Assembly (NCBI RefSeq): GCF_900115815.1
Contig: NZ_FOXV01000013.1
Coordinates: 33,235-97,234, forward strand
DNA length: 64,000 nt
Direction: 5' to 3'
Source of the DNA: Roseivivax halotolerans
Lineage (GTDB): Bacteria > Pseudomonadota > Alphaproteobacteria > Rhodobacterales > Rhodobacteraceae
Position 1 is the stretch's first letter. Each line of letters opens with the position of its first letter. A program made the position numbers and the translations under genes. Shown here one piece after another: positions 26,202 through 35,084 of this stretch. The notes below the pieces were generated by a model. The model was not told the origin of the DNA. It saw nothing but the letters and a program-made list of their open reading frames with translations, and did no database searches.

Positions 26202-27545
26202 TTACCAGCGACGCTCAAACCGGCGGCGCAGGAGAATGGCGATCGCGTTCATCGCGAACAGGAAGACAAGCAGGATGATGATCCCGCCCCAGGCTCGCTC
26301 GTAATAGGCCGGGTCGGCGCGCTTGGCCCATTCGTAGATCTGGGCGGGCATCGCCGAGTTGGGGTCGAGGAAGCCCGACGCGATGCCATCTGGATAGTTC
26401 GTCGCGATATAGCCGACCATGCCGATCAGCAGCAGCGGCGCGGTTTCGCCGAGCGCCTGAGCCAGGCCGATGATCGTGCCCGTGAGAATGCCCGGCAGGG
26501 CCAGGGGCAGCACATGGTGGAAGACCGACTGCATCTTCGAGGCACCGACGCCGAGCGCCGCCGCCCGGATCGAGGGCGGCACCGATTGCAGCGAGGCACG
26601 GGTCGAGATGATGATCGTCGGCAGCGTCATCAGCGTCAGCACGAGCCCACCCACGAGTGGGGCCGATTGCGGCAGGTGCATGAACTGGATGAACACGGCA
26701 AGGCCGAGGATACCGAAGACGATGGACGGCACCGCCGCGAGGTTCGAGATATTCACCTCGATGAGGTCGGTGAACTTGTTCTTGGGAGCGAATTCCTCAA
26801 GGTAGATCGAGGTCGCAACGCCGATGGGCAGCGACAGGCCGAGCACCACCAGCATCATGAAGAAGGAGCCCAGCATCGCAACGCCGATGCCGGCCTGCTC
26901 GGCACGGCTTTCGGACGCGTCCGTGCCGGTGATGAAGTCCCAGTTGAAGACCTTCCGGATCGAGCCGTTTTCCTGCATCGCATCCACGAGCTCGAGATGC
27001 GCGACATCGATATTGCGGTCGCGGGACGCGGAGTCGCGGTCGACGCGCCCTTTCAGGTAGCCGTCCACACGGCTGCCGGCGAGGATACGCACGTCGATCG
27101 TCTCGCCGATGAGGTCGGGATTGGCGATCACGCGGTCGCGGATGATCGCGGCGGCGGAGGCCGAGATCAGCGGCGACATGCCCCCCTCGTCTTCGAACTC
27201 GTCGCCGAAGCCGAGCTCCTGTGCGCGCTCCCAGACGGCCTCCGCGATGAGCGGATTATAGGTGAAGGTCGTGGCCGAGCTCGGGTTCTCGCGGTCGAGC
27301 CGCTCGGGATCGAGGTAGACCGGGACTTCGAGATAGGTCTGCTGGAAGGCGCTGACGCCGTTCCAGAGGATCGAGCCCAGAAGAACGACCAGGAAGAAGA
27401 CGCCCGTCGCGATGGCGGCGATACCGTAATACTTGAACCGCTTCTCGGACGCGTTGCGCTTCTTGGTGCGCGCATCGACCGTGTGGATCGACCGGGCGCC
27501 GTTGTTCGAAGCGGCGGGGCTGGCCGGATTTGCTGCGTCGCTCAT
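26202..27545 (-). CDS. pstA: Phosphate ABC transporter permease PstA
   Basis: 447-aa inner-membrane permease. The N-terminal ~200 residues form the DUF3333-type extension common in alphaproteobacterial PstA: a membrane segment near residues 42-62 and a large periplasmic part. The C-terminal ~240 residues are the permease core with the EAA-type loop (AALGVGASKMQSVFHHVLPL). The start at 27545 overlaps the end of pstC by 4 bases. Confidence 0.96.
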   Translation of the reverse strand: MSDAANPASPAASNNGARSIHTVDARTKKRNASEKRFKYYGIAAIATGVFFLVVLLGSILWNGVSAFQQTYLEVPVYLDPERLDRENPSSATTFTYNPLIAEAVWERAQELGFGDEFEDEGGMSPLISASAAAIIRDRVIANPDLIGETIDVRILAGSRVDGYLKGRVDRDSASRDRNIDVAHLELVDAMQENGSIRKVFNWDFITGTDASESRAEQAGIGVAMLGSFFMMLVVLGLSLPIGVATSIYLEEFAPKNKFTDLIEVNISNLAAVPSIVFGILGLAVFIQFMHLPQSAPLVGGLVLTLMTLPTIIISTRASLQSVPPSIRAAALGVGASKMQSVFHHVLPLALPGILTGTIIGLAQALGETAPLLLIGMVGYIATNYPDGIASGFLDPNSAMPAQIYEWAKRADPAYYERAWGGIIILLVFLFAMNAIAILLRRRFERRW

Positions 27546-29005
27546 TCGTACTGCTCCCGGTACTTGCGGACGATGTAGAGGGCGAAGACATTCAGCCCCA
27601 ATGTGATGACGAAGAGCGTCATGCCGAGGGCGAAGGCGACCAGCGCTTCGGGGCTCTGGAAGTCGGCATCGCCCGTCAACTGGCTGACGATCTTGGCGGT
27701 GACGGTGGTCATGGCCTCGAAGGGGTTGCCGGAGATCCGCGCGGCCGCGCCCGCCCCGAGAACCACGATCATCGTCTCGCCGATGGCGCGCGAGGCCGCG
27801 AGCAGGATCGCGCCCACGATGCCCGGCAGCGCCGCCGGCAGGATGACCTGCTTGATCGTCTCGGACTTTGTTGCGCCCAGTCCGTAGGAGCCGTCACGCA
27901 TCGATTGCGGCACCGCGTTGATGATGTCGTCGGACAGCGAGGAGACGAAGGGGATAAGCATGATCCCCATCACGAGGCCCGCGGTCATGACCGCCGTACC
28001 TGCACGCATCCAGCCAAGCCCGCCATCGCCGAAGACGCTGAGGAGCAGCGGGCCGACTGTCAGAAGGGCGAAGAGACCGTAAACGATAGTCGGGATACCG
28101 GCGAGGATCTCGATCGCGGGCTTGGCAACGCCGCGTACCTTCTTGGAGGCGTATTCCGACAGGTATACCGCCGCGAAAAGGCCAATGGGCACGGCGACCA
28201 GAAGCGCGATCAGGGAGATGTAGAACGTGCCCCAAAGGAGCGGGAGGATGCCGAGCTCCGAGCCGCCGCCGAAGGAGGGCGACCAGGTCGTCGAGAAGAA
28301 GAACTCGGTGGCGGGATAGACCCGGAAGAATTCAATCGTGTTGAAGACGAGGCTCAGAATGATGCCGATGGTCGTAAGGATCGCGATGCAGGCGGCGGTG
28401 ATAAGCAGGTAACGGACGCCGGTCTCGACGGTGTTCCGCGCCCTGAAATCCGGCGTCGACTCCCGCAGGGCATAGAGGAAGCCTCCAACAGCGAGCAAAA
28501 GAACAAAGCTGGTGCGCGCGATGTCACCGATCGCCGAGAAGCCCCGGTAGCGTTGCGCCGCCTCCAGAACGTTGGAATTGACCGCCGAACCGAGGGCAAC
28601 GCCCGCTTCCGCGAGACGCTCGCGCACATCGGTGAACTCGGTGCGCATGTTCGCGGCGCGTTCGCGGGTGATGACGCCGCGCTCGATGGCGGTGTCGAGA
28701 CCGTTCGCGACACGGCGCACGTCCGACATCACGAGGCTGATCGGACGTTCGGAACGTTCCGCCTCTTCCGCGAGATCGGCGCGGATCGTCGTCTCGACCG
28801 CGAGGGGCTGAAGGATCAGCCAGGCTGCGAGCGCGATCAGCGCCGGGACGGCCACCTTCATCGCGACGTTGGAGCCGTAATAGGAGGGCAGAGAATGAAG
28901 CTTGCGGTTGTCGCCCCCTGCCCCGGAAAGCGCTCGCTGCCGGCCGAGGACGTAGCCTACTGCAGCAAGTGCCAGGACGATGAGGACCAGCCAGGACGTG
29001 GGCAT
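27542..29005 (-). CDS. pstC: Phosphate ABC transporter permease PstC
   Basis: 487-aa inner-membrane permease partnering PstA. It carries an extended N-terminal region (first membrane segment SWLVLIVLALAAVGYVLG, residues 4-21, followed by a periplasmic loop) that E. coli PstC lacks. The core permease has the loop YGLGATKSETIKQVILPAAL. A transcription terminator-like hairpin at 29036-29067 separates it from pstS, which would let pstS be made in excess of the membrane components. Confidence 0.96.
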   Translation of the reverse strand: MPTSWLVLIVLALAAVGYVLGRQRALSGAGGDNRKLHSLPSYYGSNVAMKVAVPALIALAAWLILQPLAVETTIRADLAEEAERSERPISLVMSDVRRVANGLDTAIERGVITRERAANMRTEFTDVRERLAEAGVALGSAVNSNVLEAAQRYRGFSAIGDIARTSFVLLLAVGGFLYALRESTPDFRARNTVETGVRYLLITAACIAILTTIGIILSLVFNTIEFFRVYPATEFFFSTTWSPSFGGGSELGILPLLWGTFYISLIALLVAVPIGLFAAVYLSEYASKKVRGVAKPAIEILAGIPTIVYGLFALLTVGPLLLSVFGDGGLGWMRAGTAVMTAGLVMGIMLIPFVSSLSDDIINAVPQSMRDGSYGLGATKSETIKQVILPAALPGIVGAILLAASRAIGETMIVVLGAGAAARISGNPFEAMTTVTAKIVSQLTGDADFQSPEALVAFALGMTLFVITLGLNVFALYIVRKYREQYE

Positions 29006-29035
29006 GATCGGATCCGTTCGGATTGGAGGGAGAGA

Positions 29036-29067
29036 AAAAGGGCGGCGATAACACGGCCGCCCTTTTC
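29036..29067 (-). terminator. Attenuator/terminator between pstS and pstC
   Basis: GGGCGGC (29040-29046) pairs with GCCGCCC (29056-29062), extended by A/T pairs; the minus strand has a T-rich tail. It lies 24 bases after the pstS stop, inside the operon. Confidence 0.8.
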
Positions 29068-29091
29068 CGTCAGGTCAGAGGCGAGGGCGGC

Positions 29092-30129
29092 TTACGAGCC
29101 AGCGCCCATGGTCTCTTCGTTCTCGATCTTGGACTGGGTCGCGGCCAGTTCCGGATCGGGCACGAGGCCGTAATTGGCGAGCGGGCCGCCCGGGCCTGCG
29201 ATCTCGTCGGAGACGAAGAAGGATGCGTATTCCTTCAGGCCGGGGATGACGCCGATATGTGCCTTCTTGATGTAGAAGAACAGCGGGCGGGAGACCGGGT
29301 ACTCACCCGACGCGATGGTCTCGGTGGAAGGCTCGACGCCGCCCATCGTGGCCACTTTCAGCGTGTCGGTGTTGTTCTCGTAGAACGCCAGGCCGAAGAC
29401 GCCGATGCCGTCGGGGTTGCTGTCGATACGCGCGAGCGTCTCGGTGTAGTCGCCGTCGATGTCGACGGATGCGCCGTCGGTGCGGACTGCCATGCACGCC
29501 GCTTCCGCGTCGTCCTCGGACATGCCCATTTCCATCATGGCTTCCATTGCGCCGGTGTCTTCGCAGCCCTGCAGAAGGACGTTCTCTTCGAAGACTTCAC
29601 GGGTGCCGTGCTTGGTGCCCGGGATGAAGGCAGCGATGTCGACGGAGGGCAGATCGCCGTTCACGTCGGCCCAGGTCTGGTTCGGGTTGGCGACCATCTC
29701 GCCGTCCTGCGGGATCTCGGCGGCCAGGGCGCTGTACCAGTCGGAGGGTTCGAACGCGGTAAACTCGGGACCGTCGATCTGGCTTGCGAAGACGATGCCG
29801 TCATAGCCGATGCGAACCTCGATGATCTCTTCCACGCCGTTTGCGGCGCAGGTCTCGATCTCGCCTTCACGGATCGCGCGCGATGCGTTCGCGATGTCGA
29901 TCGAGTTCTCGCCGACGCCTTCGCAGAAGCGCTTGAGGCCAGCGGAGGAACCGCCCGATTCCACGACCGGGGTCGGGAAGTCAAAGTTTTCGCCGAACGC
30001 TTCGGCGACGATCGACGCGTAGGGCAGCACGGTCGAGGAGCCGGCAACCTGCACGTTGTCACGGGACTGTGCGAAGGCCGGAGCCGCAACGGCAAGCGCC
30101 AGCGCGGAAACGGTAAGTGTCTTGGTCAT
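29092..30129 (-). CDS. pstS: Phosphate-binding periplasmic protein PstS
   Basis: 345-aa periplasmic phosphate-binding protein. A clear Sec signal peptide (MTKTLTVSALALAVAAPAFA, cleavage after AFA) is followed by VAGSSTVLPYASIVAEAFGE and the anion-binding stretch VVESGGSSAGLKRFCEG and IDIANASRAI. It captures phosphate for PstCAB. It is first gene of the operon and lies directly behind a multi-unit Pho box (30203-30253). Confidence 0.96.
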   Translation of the reverse strand: MTKTLTVSALALAVAAPAFAQSRDNVQVAGSSTVLPYASIVAEAFGENFDFPTPVVESGGSSAGLKRFCEGVGENSIDIANASRAIREGEIETCAANGVEEIIEVRIGYDGIVFASQIDGPEFTAFEPSDWYSALAAEIPQDGEMVANPNQTWADVNGDLPSVDIAAFIPGTKHGTREVFEENVLLQGCEDTGAMEAMMEMGMSEDDAEAACMAVRTDGASVDIDGDYTETLARIDSNPDGIGVFGLAFYENNTDTLKVATMGGVEPSTETIASGEYPVSRPLFFYIKKAHIGVIPGLKEYASFFVSDEIAGPGGPLANYGLVPDPELAATQSKIENEETMGAGS

Positions 30130-30202
30130 GGATCACTCCATTCGAGTGTATGGGTTCAGTTCGTCCGAGCGCCCCCGGGGGAGCGAACTCGGGGGCAGGC
30201 CT

Positions 30203-30253
30203 AATGACAGGGCACAAAGCTTTTGTGACGGCGACGTAACGGTTTTATGACAA
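30203..30253 (-). promoter_or_regulatory. Tandem Pho boxes upstream of pstS
   Basis: Read on the minus strand, the region is a run of 11-base units: TTGTCATAAAA, CCGTTACGTCG, CCGTCACAAAA, a 10-base GCTTTGTGCC, then CTGTCAT. This fits the PhoB consensus of CTGTCAT repeats spaced 11 bases with AT-rich linkers. It lies 74-124 bases before the pstS ATG. PhoB (23951-24640) is the expected activator. Confidence 0.85.
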
Positions 30254-30405
30254 CCGAAGCTCACTTGGCGTCAAGCCGCGCTCACGATCCCGGCAGGCCT
30301 CTTCCGCCGCCCGCTGGAGACGCTAAGTGTTTTCAGGAACACATGCCGCAATCTTGACCCTAGGAGCCCGGAATTCCGCCCGGTTTCTTTGCTAGGATAC
30401 ATTTC

Positions 30406-31089
30406 ATGTTCCGCGATCTGACATATTGGGGTGCCGCCCTTCACGGCGGCGAACCTCTGAGCTTCCGGGCCTGGGCGGCGGATGCGCTGGTCAATATCGC
30501 AGGGCTGATTCTCGCTCTTGTCGGCGCCGGACTGCTTCTGGCGCAGGGAATCAGCGCCGGAAGCTCGGTCTTGACGATCCTCGCGCTATCGCTCTACTCG
30601 GCGGCGATGGTCGCGAGCTTCCTCGCCTCGCTCGTCTACAACTCAGGACCGTGGCACGAGGCGCGTCCGCTTCTGCGGCGGCTCGATCACGCGGCGATCT
30701 ACATCAAGATCGCAGGGACCGGCACGCCCTTCGCGGCAATGATCGCAACGCCTTTCGCGCTCTCGATGCTGTCGGTCGTCTGGATCCTCGCGCTCTACGG
30801 CGCCTCGCGGAAACTTCTCTTCTGGTATGCGCCGGGCCGTTACGATCCGCTGCTGTATCTTGCGCTTGCGTGGTTTTCGGCCGTGCCCGTCATCGCCCTG
30901 CCCGGCGTCGCGCCGATGGCCGTCATCTGGCTGATGCTCGCGGGCGGGCTCGTCTATACGGGCGGCGTTGCGATCTATGTCCGGCACGATTGGCCCTATG
31001 CACGCGCCACCTGGCACGCTTTCGTCATCATCGCGGCGGGATGCTTCTACGCGGCGCTGCGCGTCGGTGCTCCGGGAACGCTCTACTAG
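30406..31089 (+). CDS. Hemolysin III / PAQR family membrane protein
   Basis: 227-aa protein with about seven membrane segments and the family's conserved polar motifs: SxxxH-like LYNSGPWHEARPLLRRLDHA with His/Asp, and the C-terminal TWHAFVIIAAGCFYAAL. These His and Asp residues form the putative zinc site of PAQR-type proteins. Despite the family name, haemolysis is unlikely to be its role; membrane-lipid sensing or hydrolysis is proposed for relatives. It is divergent from pstS, sharing the 276-base region that holds the Pho boxes. Confidence 0.9.
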   Translation: MFRDLTYWGAALHGGEPLSFRAWAADALVNIAGLILALVGAGLLLAQGISAGSSVLTILALSLYSAAMVASFLASLVYNSGPWHEARPLLRRLDHAAIYIKIAGTGTPFAAMIATPFALSMLSVVWILALYGASRKLLFWYAPGRYDPLLYLALAWFSAVPVIALPGVAPMAVIWLMLAGGLVYTGGVAIYVRHDWPYARATWHAFVIIAAGCFYAALRVGAPGTLY

Positions 31090-31093
31090 GGCG

Positions 31094-31582
31094 CTACGAG
31101 CCGAAACGCGTCATCGCGACGCTGATACGTCCGGTCTCGTCTGCGCGCACGAAGGCCAGATCGCCGTAGGCAAGCGGTGCATCCCCAGTGAGGTCAAGCA
31201 CGTCCCACATCGGGGCGATATTGCCCTTGTTGCCGACCCATAGGATTGTGCGACCCGCATTCCCGGCAAGGATCTTCGGCGTCACGTCAAAGTCTGGCAC
31301 CGTCTCTATGCTGAGCCCCTGAGCCTCGGCGAGCGGCTCGGCTGTCGCGATGTTCCTGCGATAGCTCGTGGAATAGATCCGGTCGATGTCAGTGTCCGCG
31401 AGAGCCGATGCCAGCGCCTCGGCCCGCGCAACGCCCGCCGGGGTGAGCGCATCGCCATCCTTCTCGCCGTGGCGGACAACGATCAGCGTGATGCCCGGCG
31501 GAAGCGTGACGGACTGCGTTCTTGGGGTGCAAGCCATAAGGCAGCCGAGCCCCAGCCCTGTCAGAAATTGCCGACGCTCCAT
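31094..31582 (-). CDS. Histidine phosphatase family protein, exported
   Basis: 162-aa phosphoglycerate-mutase-like phosphatase. The catalytic RHG motif is in LIVVRHGEKDGDALTPAG, and DIDRIYSTSYRRNIATAEPL gives the conserved Ser/Thr-Arg region. The N-terminus MERRQFLTGLGLGCLMACT has a twin-arginine-like RR, a hydrophobic stretch and a Cys in LMAC that resembles a lipobox, so it may be a lipoprotein or Tat substrate. The substrate is unknown. It lies between the PAQR gene and phoR; a link to phosphate scavenging is only suggested by position. Confidence 0.85.
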   Translation of the reverse strand: MERRQFLTGLGLGCLMACTPRTQSVTLPPGITLIVVRHGEKDGDALTPAGVARAEALASALADTDIDRIYSTSYRRNIATAEPLAEAQGLSIETVPDFDVTPKILAGNAGRTILWVGNKGNIAPMWDVLDLTGDAPLAYGDLAFVRADETGRISVAMTRFGS

Positions 31583-31654
31583 TTCCTGCCCCCCTGATCC
31601 TCCCGAAGCTTACGCTGCCTTTCCGCAAGAGCGCAATTGCGCACATTGGCAGGC

Positions 31655-32671
31655 TCAGCGTGGAAGGATAACGGTGACTTCCGTGCCCTCGCCCGGCGTC
31701 GAATCAACGCGGATGCGCCCGCGATGGCGGTTGACGATATGCTTGACGATCGCGAGGCCGAGCCCCGTTCCGCCCTTCTCGCGCGAGCGGTCGGAATCGA
31801 CGCGGTAGAAGCGCTCGGTCAGACGCGGCAGGTGAACAGGATCGATGCCCGCGCCGGTATCCGACACGACGATCCGCACGCCCTCGTCGCGCACGGGGGC
31901 CTCGTAGCCGGGATGCGTGACGGTGATGGTCACCCTTGCGCCCTTCCCGGCATACTTGATGGCGTTCTCCGTGAGGTTGACGAGCACTTGGCGAAGCTGA
32001 TCGGAATCGCCGCGGATCTCCACTTCGGGCGGCGTGTCGGTGGCGATCTCGACCCCCGCGTCCTCGGCGATGCGCGAAAGGCCAAGCGCGACCGACTTGA
32101 CCAGCGAGGCCAGATCGAGCCGGGCGGTCGGACGCACCCGTTCTTCCGCCTCGACCCGGCTCAGCGACAGAAGATCCGCGATGAGGCGGTTCATCCGCTC
32201 GGCCTCGGCTCCCATCACGTTCAGAAAGCGATCCCGCGCCGCCGCATCGTCGCGTGCAGGGCCCCGCAATGTCTCGATGAACGAGATTAGCGCGGTCAGA
32301 GGTGTCTTCAGCTCGTGACTGACATTGGCGACGAAATCCCGCCGCATCTGCATCGCCCGCTCGAGCGTGGTCTCGTCCTCGAAACTCACGAGGATGCCGC
32401 TGCCAGGGACGGCGCGGACGCTCACGCGGAACGTCGTGTCCTGCTGTCCGTCATTCGTAAGATAGCGTGCATCCTTGGGCTTGCCGTCGCGCATCACCGA
32501 CTCGACCGCGTCGAGCACCGCGGGCTGGCGCAAGGCGGTGATGAAGTGCCGCCCCATCAGACCCTTGCCCAGGAGGTTCTGGGCCAGCGCGTTAGCCGCC
32601 TCGATCCGCTCGTCCCGGCGGATCAGAAGCGCCGCGATGGGCAGAGCCTCAAGGAAGCCCGTGGGCGTCAT
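31655..32671 (-). CDS. phoR: Phosphate regulon sensor histidine kinase PhoR
   Basis: 338-aa kinase. A PAS-like domain (residues ~8-100) is followed by HisKA with phospho-His119 in VANVSHELKTPLTALISF and a HATPase with NLTENAIKYA, DTGAGIDP and GTGLGLAIVKH. The H-box and ATPase signature match PhoR. Unlike E. coli PhoR, no N-terminal membrane segment is encoded: the ATG at 32671 overlaps the preceding lyase gene by 4 bases and the PAS domain begins at once. It is separated from phoB by about 7 kb. Calling it PhoR rests on sequence type and proximity to the pst operon. Confidence 0.88.
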   Translation of the reverse strand: MTPTGFLEALPIAALLIRRDERIEAANALAQNLLGKGLMGRHFITALRQPAVLDAVESVMRDGKPKDARYLTNDGQQDTTFRVSVRAVPGSGILVSFEDETTLERAMQMRRDFVANVSHELKTPLTALISFIETLRGPARDDAAARDRFLNVMGAEAERMNRLIADLLSLSRVEAEERVRPTARLDLASLVKSVALGLSRIAEDAGVEIATDTPPEVEIRGDSDQLRQVLVNLTENAIKYAGKGARVTITVTHPGYEAPVRDEGVRIVVSDTGAGIDPVHLPRLTERFYRVDSDRSREKGGTGLGLAIVKHIVNRHRGRIRVDSTPGEGTEVTVILPR

Positions 32672-33846
32672 GCACGTGCAGCCGCAAGCCCGGCATCGAA
32701 GGCCGCGATCAGCGCGTCGGGATCTTCGAGGCCGACGGAGACGCGGAAAAAGCCTTCGGACATTCCGAGCGCCGCTCGCCGCTCCGCCGAAAGCGCGCGG
32801 TGCGAGGAGGATGCCGGATGCGACAGCGTGGTGCCGACGTCCCCCAGCGTCGGGGCGAAGGCGATATCGGCAGCCCCTTGAGTGAAGGCATTGGCCGCCT
32901 TTCGCCCGCCTTCGATCTCGAAACTCACCATGTTGCAGCCCTGCCCCCGCAAAAGCCCCTGCGCGCGGGCGCGGTCGGGGTGATCGTCCCGCGTCGGATA
33001 GAGAACCTTTGTAACACCTTTCTGACGGGCCAGATGCGCGGCGAGCCGCTCCGCCGTCTCCTGTACACGGGCAAAGCGCAAGGGGAAGGTCATCATGCCC
33101 CGTTCCGCCAGCCAGCAATCGAAGGGCGACGGCGTCATGCCGGTCGTCACCGCGAAATCGTAGATCGCCTTGCGCTGCACGGGATCTTTCGCGCCAACCC
33201 AGCCGAGCGTCACGTCCGAATGGCCGGCCAGGAGCTTGGTGACAGAGTGCAGCACGATGTCCGCGCCATGCTCTATCGGCTTGATCGCGGCGGGCGTGGT
33301 GAAGGTGTTGTCGACGACGAGTATCACGCCCCTCTCGCGGCACGCCTCGGCGATGCCGTCGAGATCGGCCATCCTGAGCGTCGGGTTCGAAACCACCTCG
33401 ATCAACGCGAGCTTCGTCTCGGGGCGGATCGCGGCGGCGAAGCCAGCGGCATCGGTCGGATCGGCCAGCGAGGTCTCGATCCCGAGTCGCGGCAGATCCT
33501 CCGACATCAGGCGCAGCGACCGCCCGTAGAGCTGATCGCCGCCGAGGACGTGATCTCCGGCTTTGGTCAGACCCAGAAGCACCGCCGTCACCGCCGCCAT
33601 GCCCGAGCCGAGGGTCAGGCCGGCTTCCATCCCCTCCATCCGCGCAACGGCGCTGGCGACGAGATCGGCATTGGGGTGACCTTCGCGGGCATAGGTGTGG
33701 CCCTGCGCCCTGCCCTCGTATTGATCGTCGAGCGCATCGGGTGTCTCCGAGGCATAGACGACAGACGGCTGAATGCCGTTCACCACCGGTTTCGATGCGC
33801 CGACCGACAGGACATCGGGGCGTTGCAAGGTCTTCTTGGTGCTCAT
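32668..33846 (-). CDS. Cystathionine beta-lyase-type PLP enzyme
   Basis: 392-aa enzyme of the Cys/Met metabolism PLP-dependent family. The PLP-binding Lys is in LHSVTKLLAGHSDVTLG, and TLGSGMAAVTAVLLGL, the phosphate-binding stretch, and VVDNTFTTPAAIKPIEHGAD are typical. It could be a cystathionine beta- or gamma-lyase, O-succinylhomoserine sulfhydrylase or methionine gamma-lyase; the sequence read alone does not decide. It overlaps phoR by 4 bases, an odd pairing of sulfur amino-acid metabolism with phosphate sensing. Confidence 0.88.
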   Translation of the reverse strand: MSTKKTLQRPDVLSVGASKPVVNGIQPSVVYASETPDALDDQYEGRAQGHTYAREGHPNADLVASAVARMEGMEAGLTLGSGMAAVTAVLLGLTKAGDHVLGGDQLYGRSLRLMSEDLPRLGIETSLADPTDAAGFAAAIRPETKLALIEVVSNPTLRMADLDGIAEACRERGVILVVDNTFTTPAAIKPIEHGADIVLHSVTKLLAGHSDVTLGWVGAKDPVQRKAIYDFAVTTGMTPSPFDCWLAERGMMTFPLRFARVQETAERLAAHLARQKGVTKVLYPTRDDHPDRARAQGLLRGQGCNMVSFEIEGGRKAANAFTQGAADIAFAPTLGDVGTTLSHPASSSHRALSAERRAALGMSEGFFRVSVGLEDPDALIAAFDAGLAAARA

Positions 33847-33913
33847 GGTGTTCCTCTTCGGACCGGGCTGCGAAAGCCCCTGCCACTCTCTATGCCAGCG
33901 TTGCGCGACTGTT

Positions 33914-34435
33914 TCAGACCGGTTTCAGCCCGTCACGGAAGCGCGCCGCGTTTTCCTGGTATTTCAAGGCCGAGGCCTGAAGCATCTGGATCGCCTGCGC
34001 GTCAAGCTCGCGCACGACCTTGCCCGGCATGCCCATGACAAGACTGCCATCGGGGATTTCCTTGTCTTCGGTCACGAGCGCCCCCGCGCCGATCAGGCAA
34101 TTCTTTCCGATCTTCGCCCCGTTGAGGATCGTCGCACCCATGCCGATCAACGTGTTCTCCCCGATGATGCAGCCGTGCAGCATGACCTTGTGACCGATGG
34201 TGCACCCCGCCCCGATCGTCAGCGGACAGCCCGGATCGGTATGGCAAACGACATTTTCCTGGATGTTTGTGCCGTCGCCGACCGTGATCGGCTCGTTGTC
34301 GCCGCGCAGCGTCGCGCCGAACCAGACGGAAGCTTTCGCGCCGAGGATGACCTGGCCGATCACGTTGGCATCGTGCGCGACCCAGGCGCTTTCGTCGATG
34401 GTCGGTTTAACGTCGTCCAAAGCAAACAGCGTCAT
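33914..34435 (-). CDS. Gamma-class carbonic anhydrase family protein
   Basis: 173-aa left-handed beta-helix protein with hexapeptide repeats ([55 protein letters not shown]). Conserved His residues for the metal are in [19 protein letters not shown]. The family includes YrdA/CaiE-like and true gamma carbonic anhydrases; activity cannot be read from sequence. It overlaps the gmk gene by 4 bases. Confidence 0.9.
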   Translation of the reverse strand: MTLFALDDVKPTIDESAWVAHDANVIGQVILGAKASVWFGATLRGDNEPITVGDGTNIQENVVCHTDPGCPLTIGAGCTIGHKVMLHGCIIGENTLIGMGATILNGAKIGKNCLIGAGALVTEDKEIPDGSLVMGMPGKVVRELDAQAIQMLQASALKYQENAARFRDGLKPV

Positions 34436-35079
34436 ATCACTCCCTCCTCGAATTCCGATTGCAGCTTGCGAACGTGGTCCGTCAGGCCAGGCTGCTGCGA
34501 GCGCCGAAGCCGTGTCGCGGTCACAATGGATTTGAGCCGCTCCTCGGTCTCGTCGAGATCATTGTTGATAAGGACGAAATCATAGCCGTCCCAATGGCTG
34601 ATCTCGTCCCAGCTTTTCTGCATACGCTTCTCGATAACGTCCGGGCCGTCCTGTCCGCGCGTCTCGAGCCGTCGCTTCAACTCCCGGATGGAGGGCGGCA
34701 GCAGGAAGATCGAAAGCGTGTGCATACCGAGCGCGGAATTGCGGATCTGCTGAGCGCCCTGCCAGTCGATATCGAAAAGCACGTCCTGACCGTTGTCGAT
34801 GGCGTTCGACACTGGCCCTTTGGGCGAGCCGTAGAAATTCCCGAAGACATGGGCATGTTCCAGCATCTCGCCATTCCCAACCTGCCGCTTGAAATCGGTG
34901 TCGGAAAGAAAGCGGTAATCCTGTCCGTCGACCTCTCCGGGGCGCGGCGCGCGGGTGGTGGCCGAGACCGAGAAGACGATGCGGTCGTCCCAGCTCCGCA
35001 AGCGGCGCGCCAAGGTCGATTTCCCGGCGCCCGAGGGAGAGGACAGGATGATGAGAAGGCCTCTGCGGTCGGTTTCCAT
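34432..35079 (-). CDS. gmk: Guanylate kinase
   Basis: 215-aa enzyme phosphorylating GMP to GDP. The P-loop [15 protein letters not shown] is at residues ~11-25, with GMP-binding [15 protein letters not shown] and FGNFYGSP. The ATG at 35079 is chosen over a GTG at 35088 because GGAGTGAGG precedes it on the minus strand and the stop of yicC lies within that site, coupling the two genes. The yicC-gmk order is widely conserved. Confidence 0.97.
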   Translation of the reverse strand: METDRRGLLIILSSPSGAGKSTLARRLRSWDDRIVFSVSATTRAPRPGEVDGQDYRFLSDTDFKRQVGNGEMLEHAHVFGNFYGSPKGPVSNAIDNGQDVLFDIDWQGAQQIRNSALGMHTLSIFLLPPSIRELKRRLETRGQDGPDVIEKRMQKSWDEISHWDGYDFVLINNDLDETEERLKSIVTATRLRRSQQPGLTDHVRKLQSEFEEGVI

Positions 35080-35084
35080 GTGCC

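Noticed and set aside
25050..27578. 842-codon open frame on the plus strand
   Set aside because: It lies antisense to pstA, pstB and phoU, which have clear homology; the antisense translation has no family features. High GC makes such frames common.
32672..33886. Extension of phoR upstream into the PLP enzyme region
   Set aside because: The extra residues are an out-of-frame reading of the lyase gene, Arg-rich and without homology; PhoR starts at 32671.
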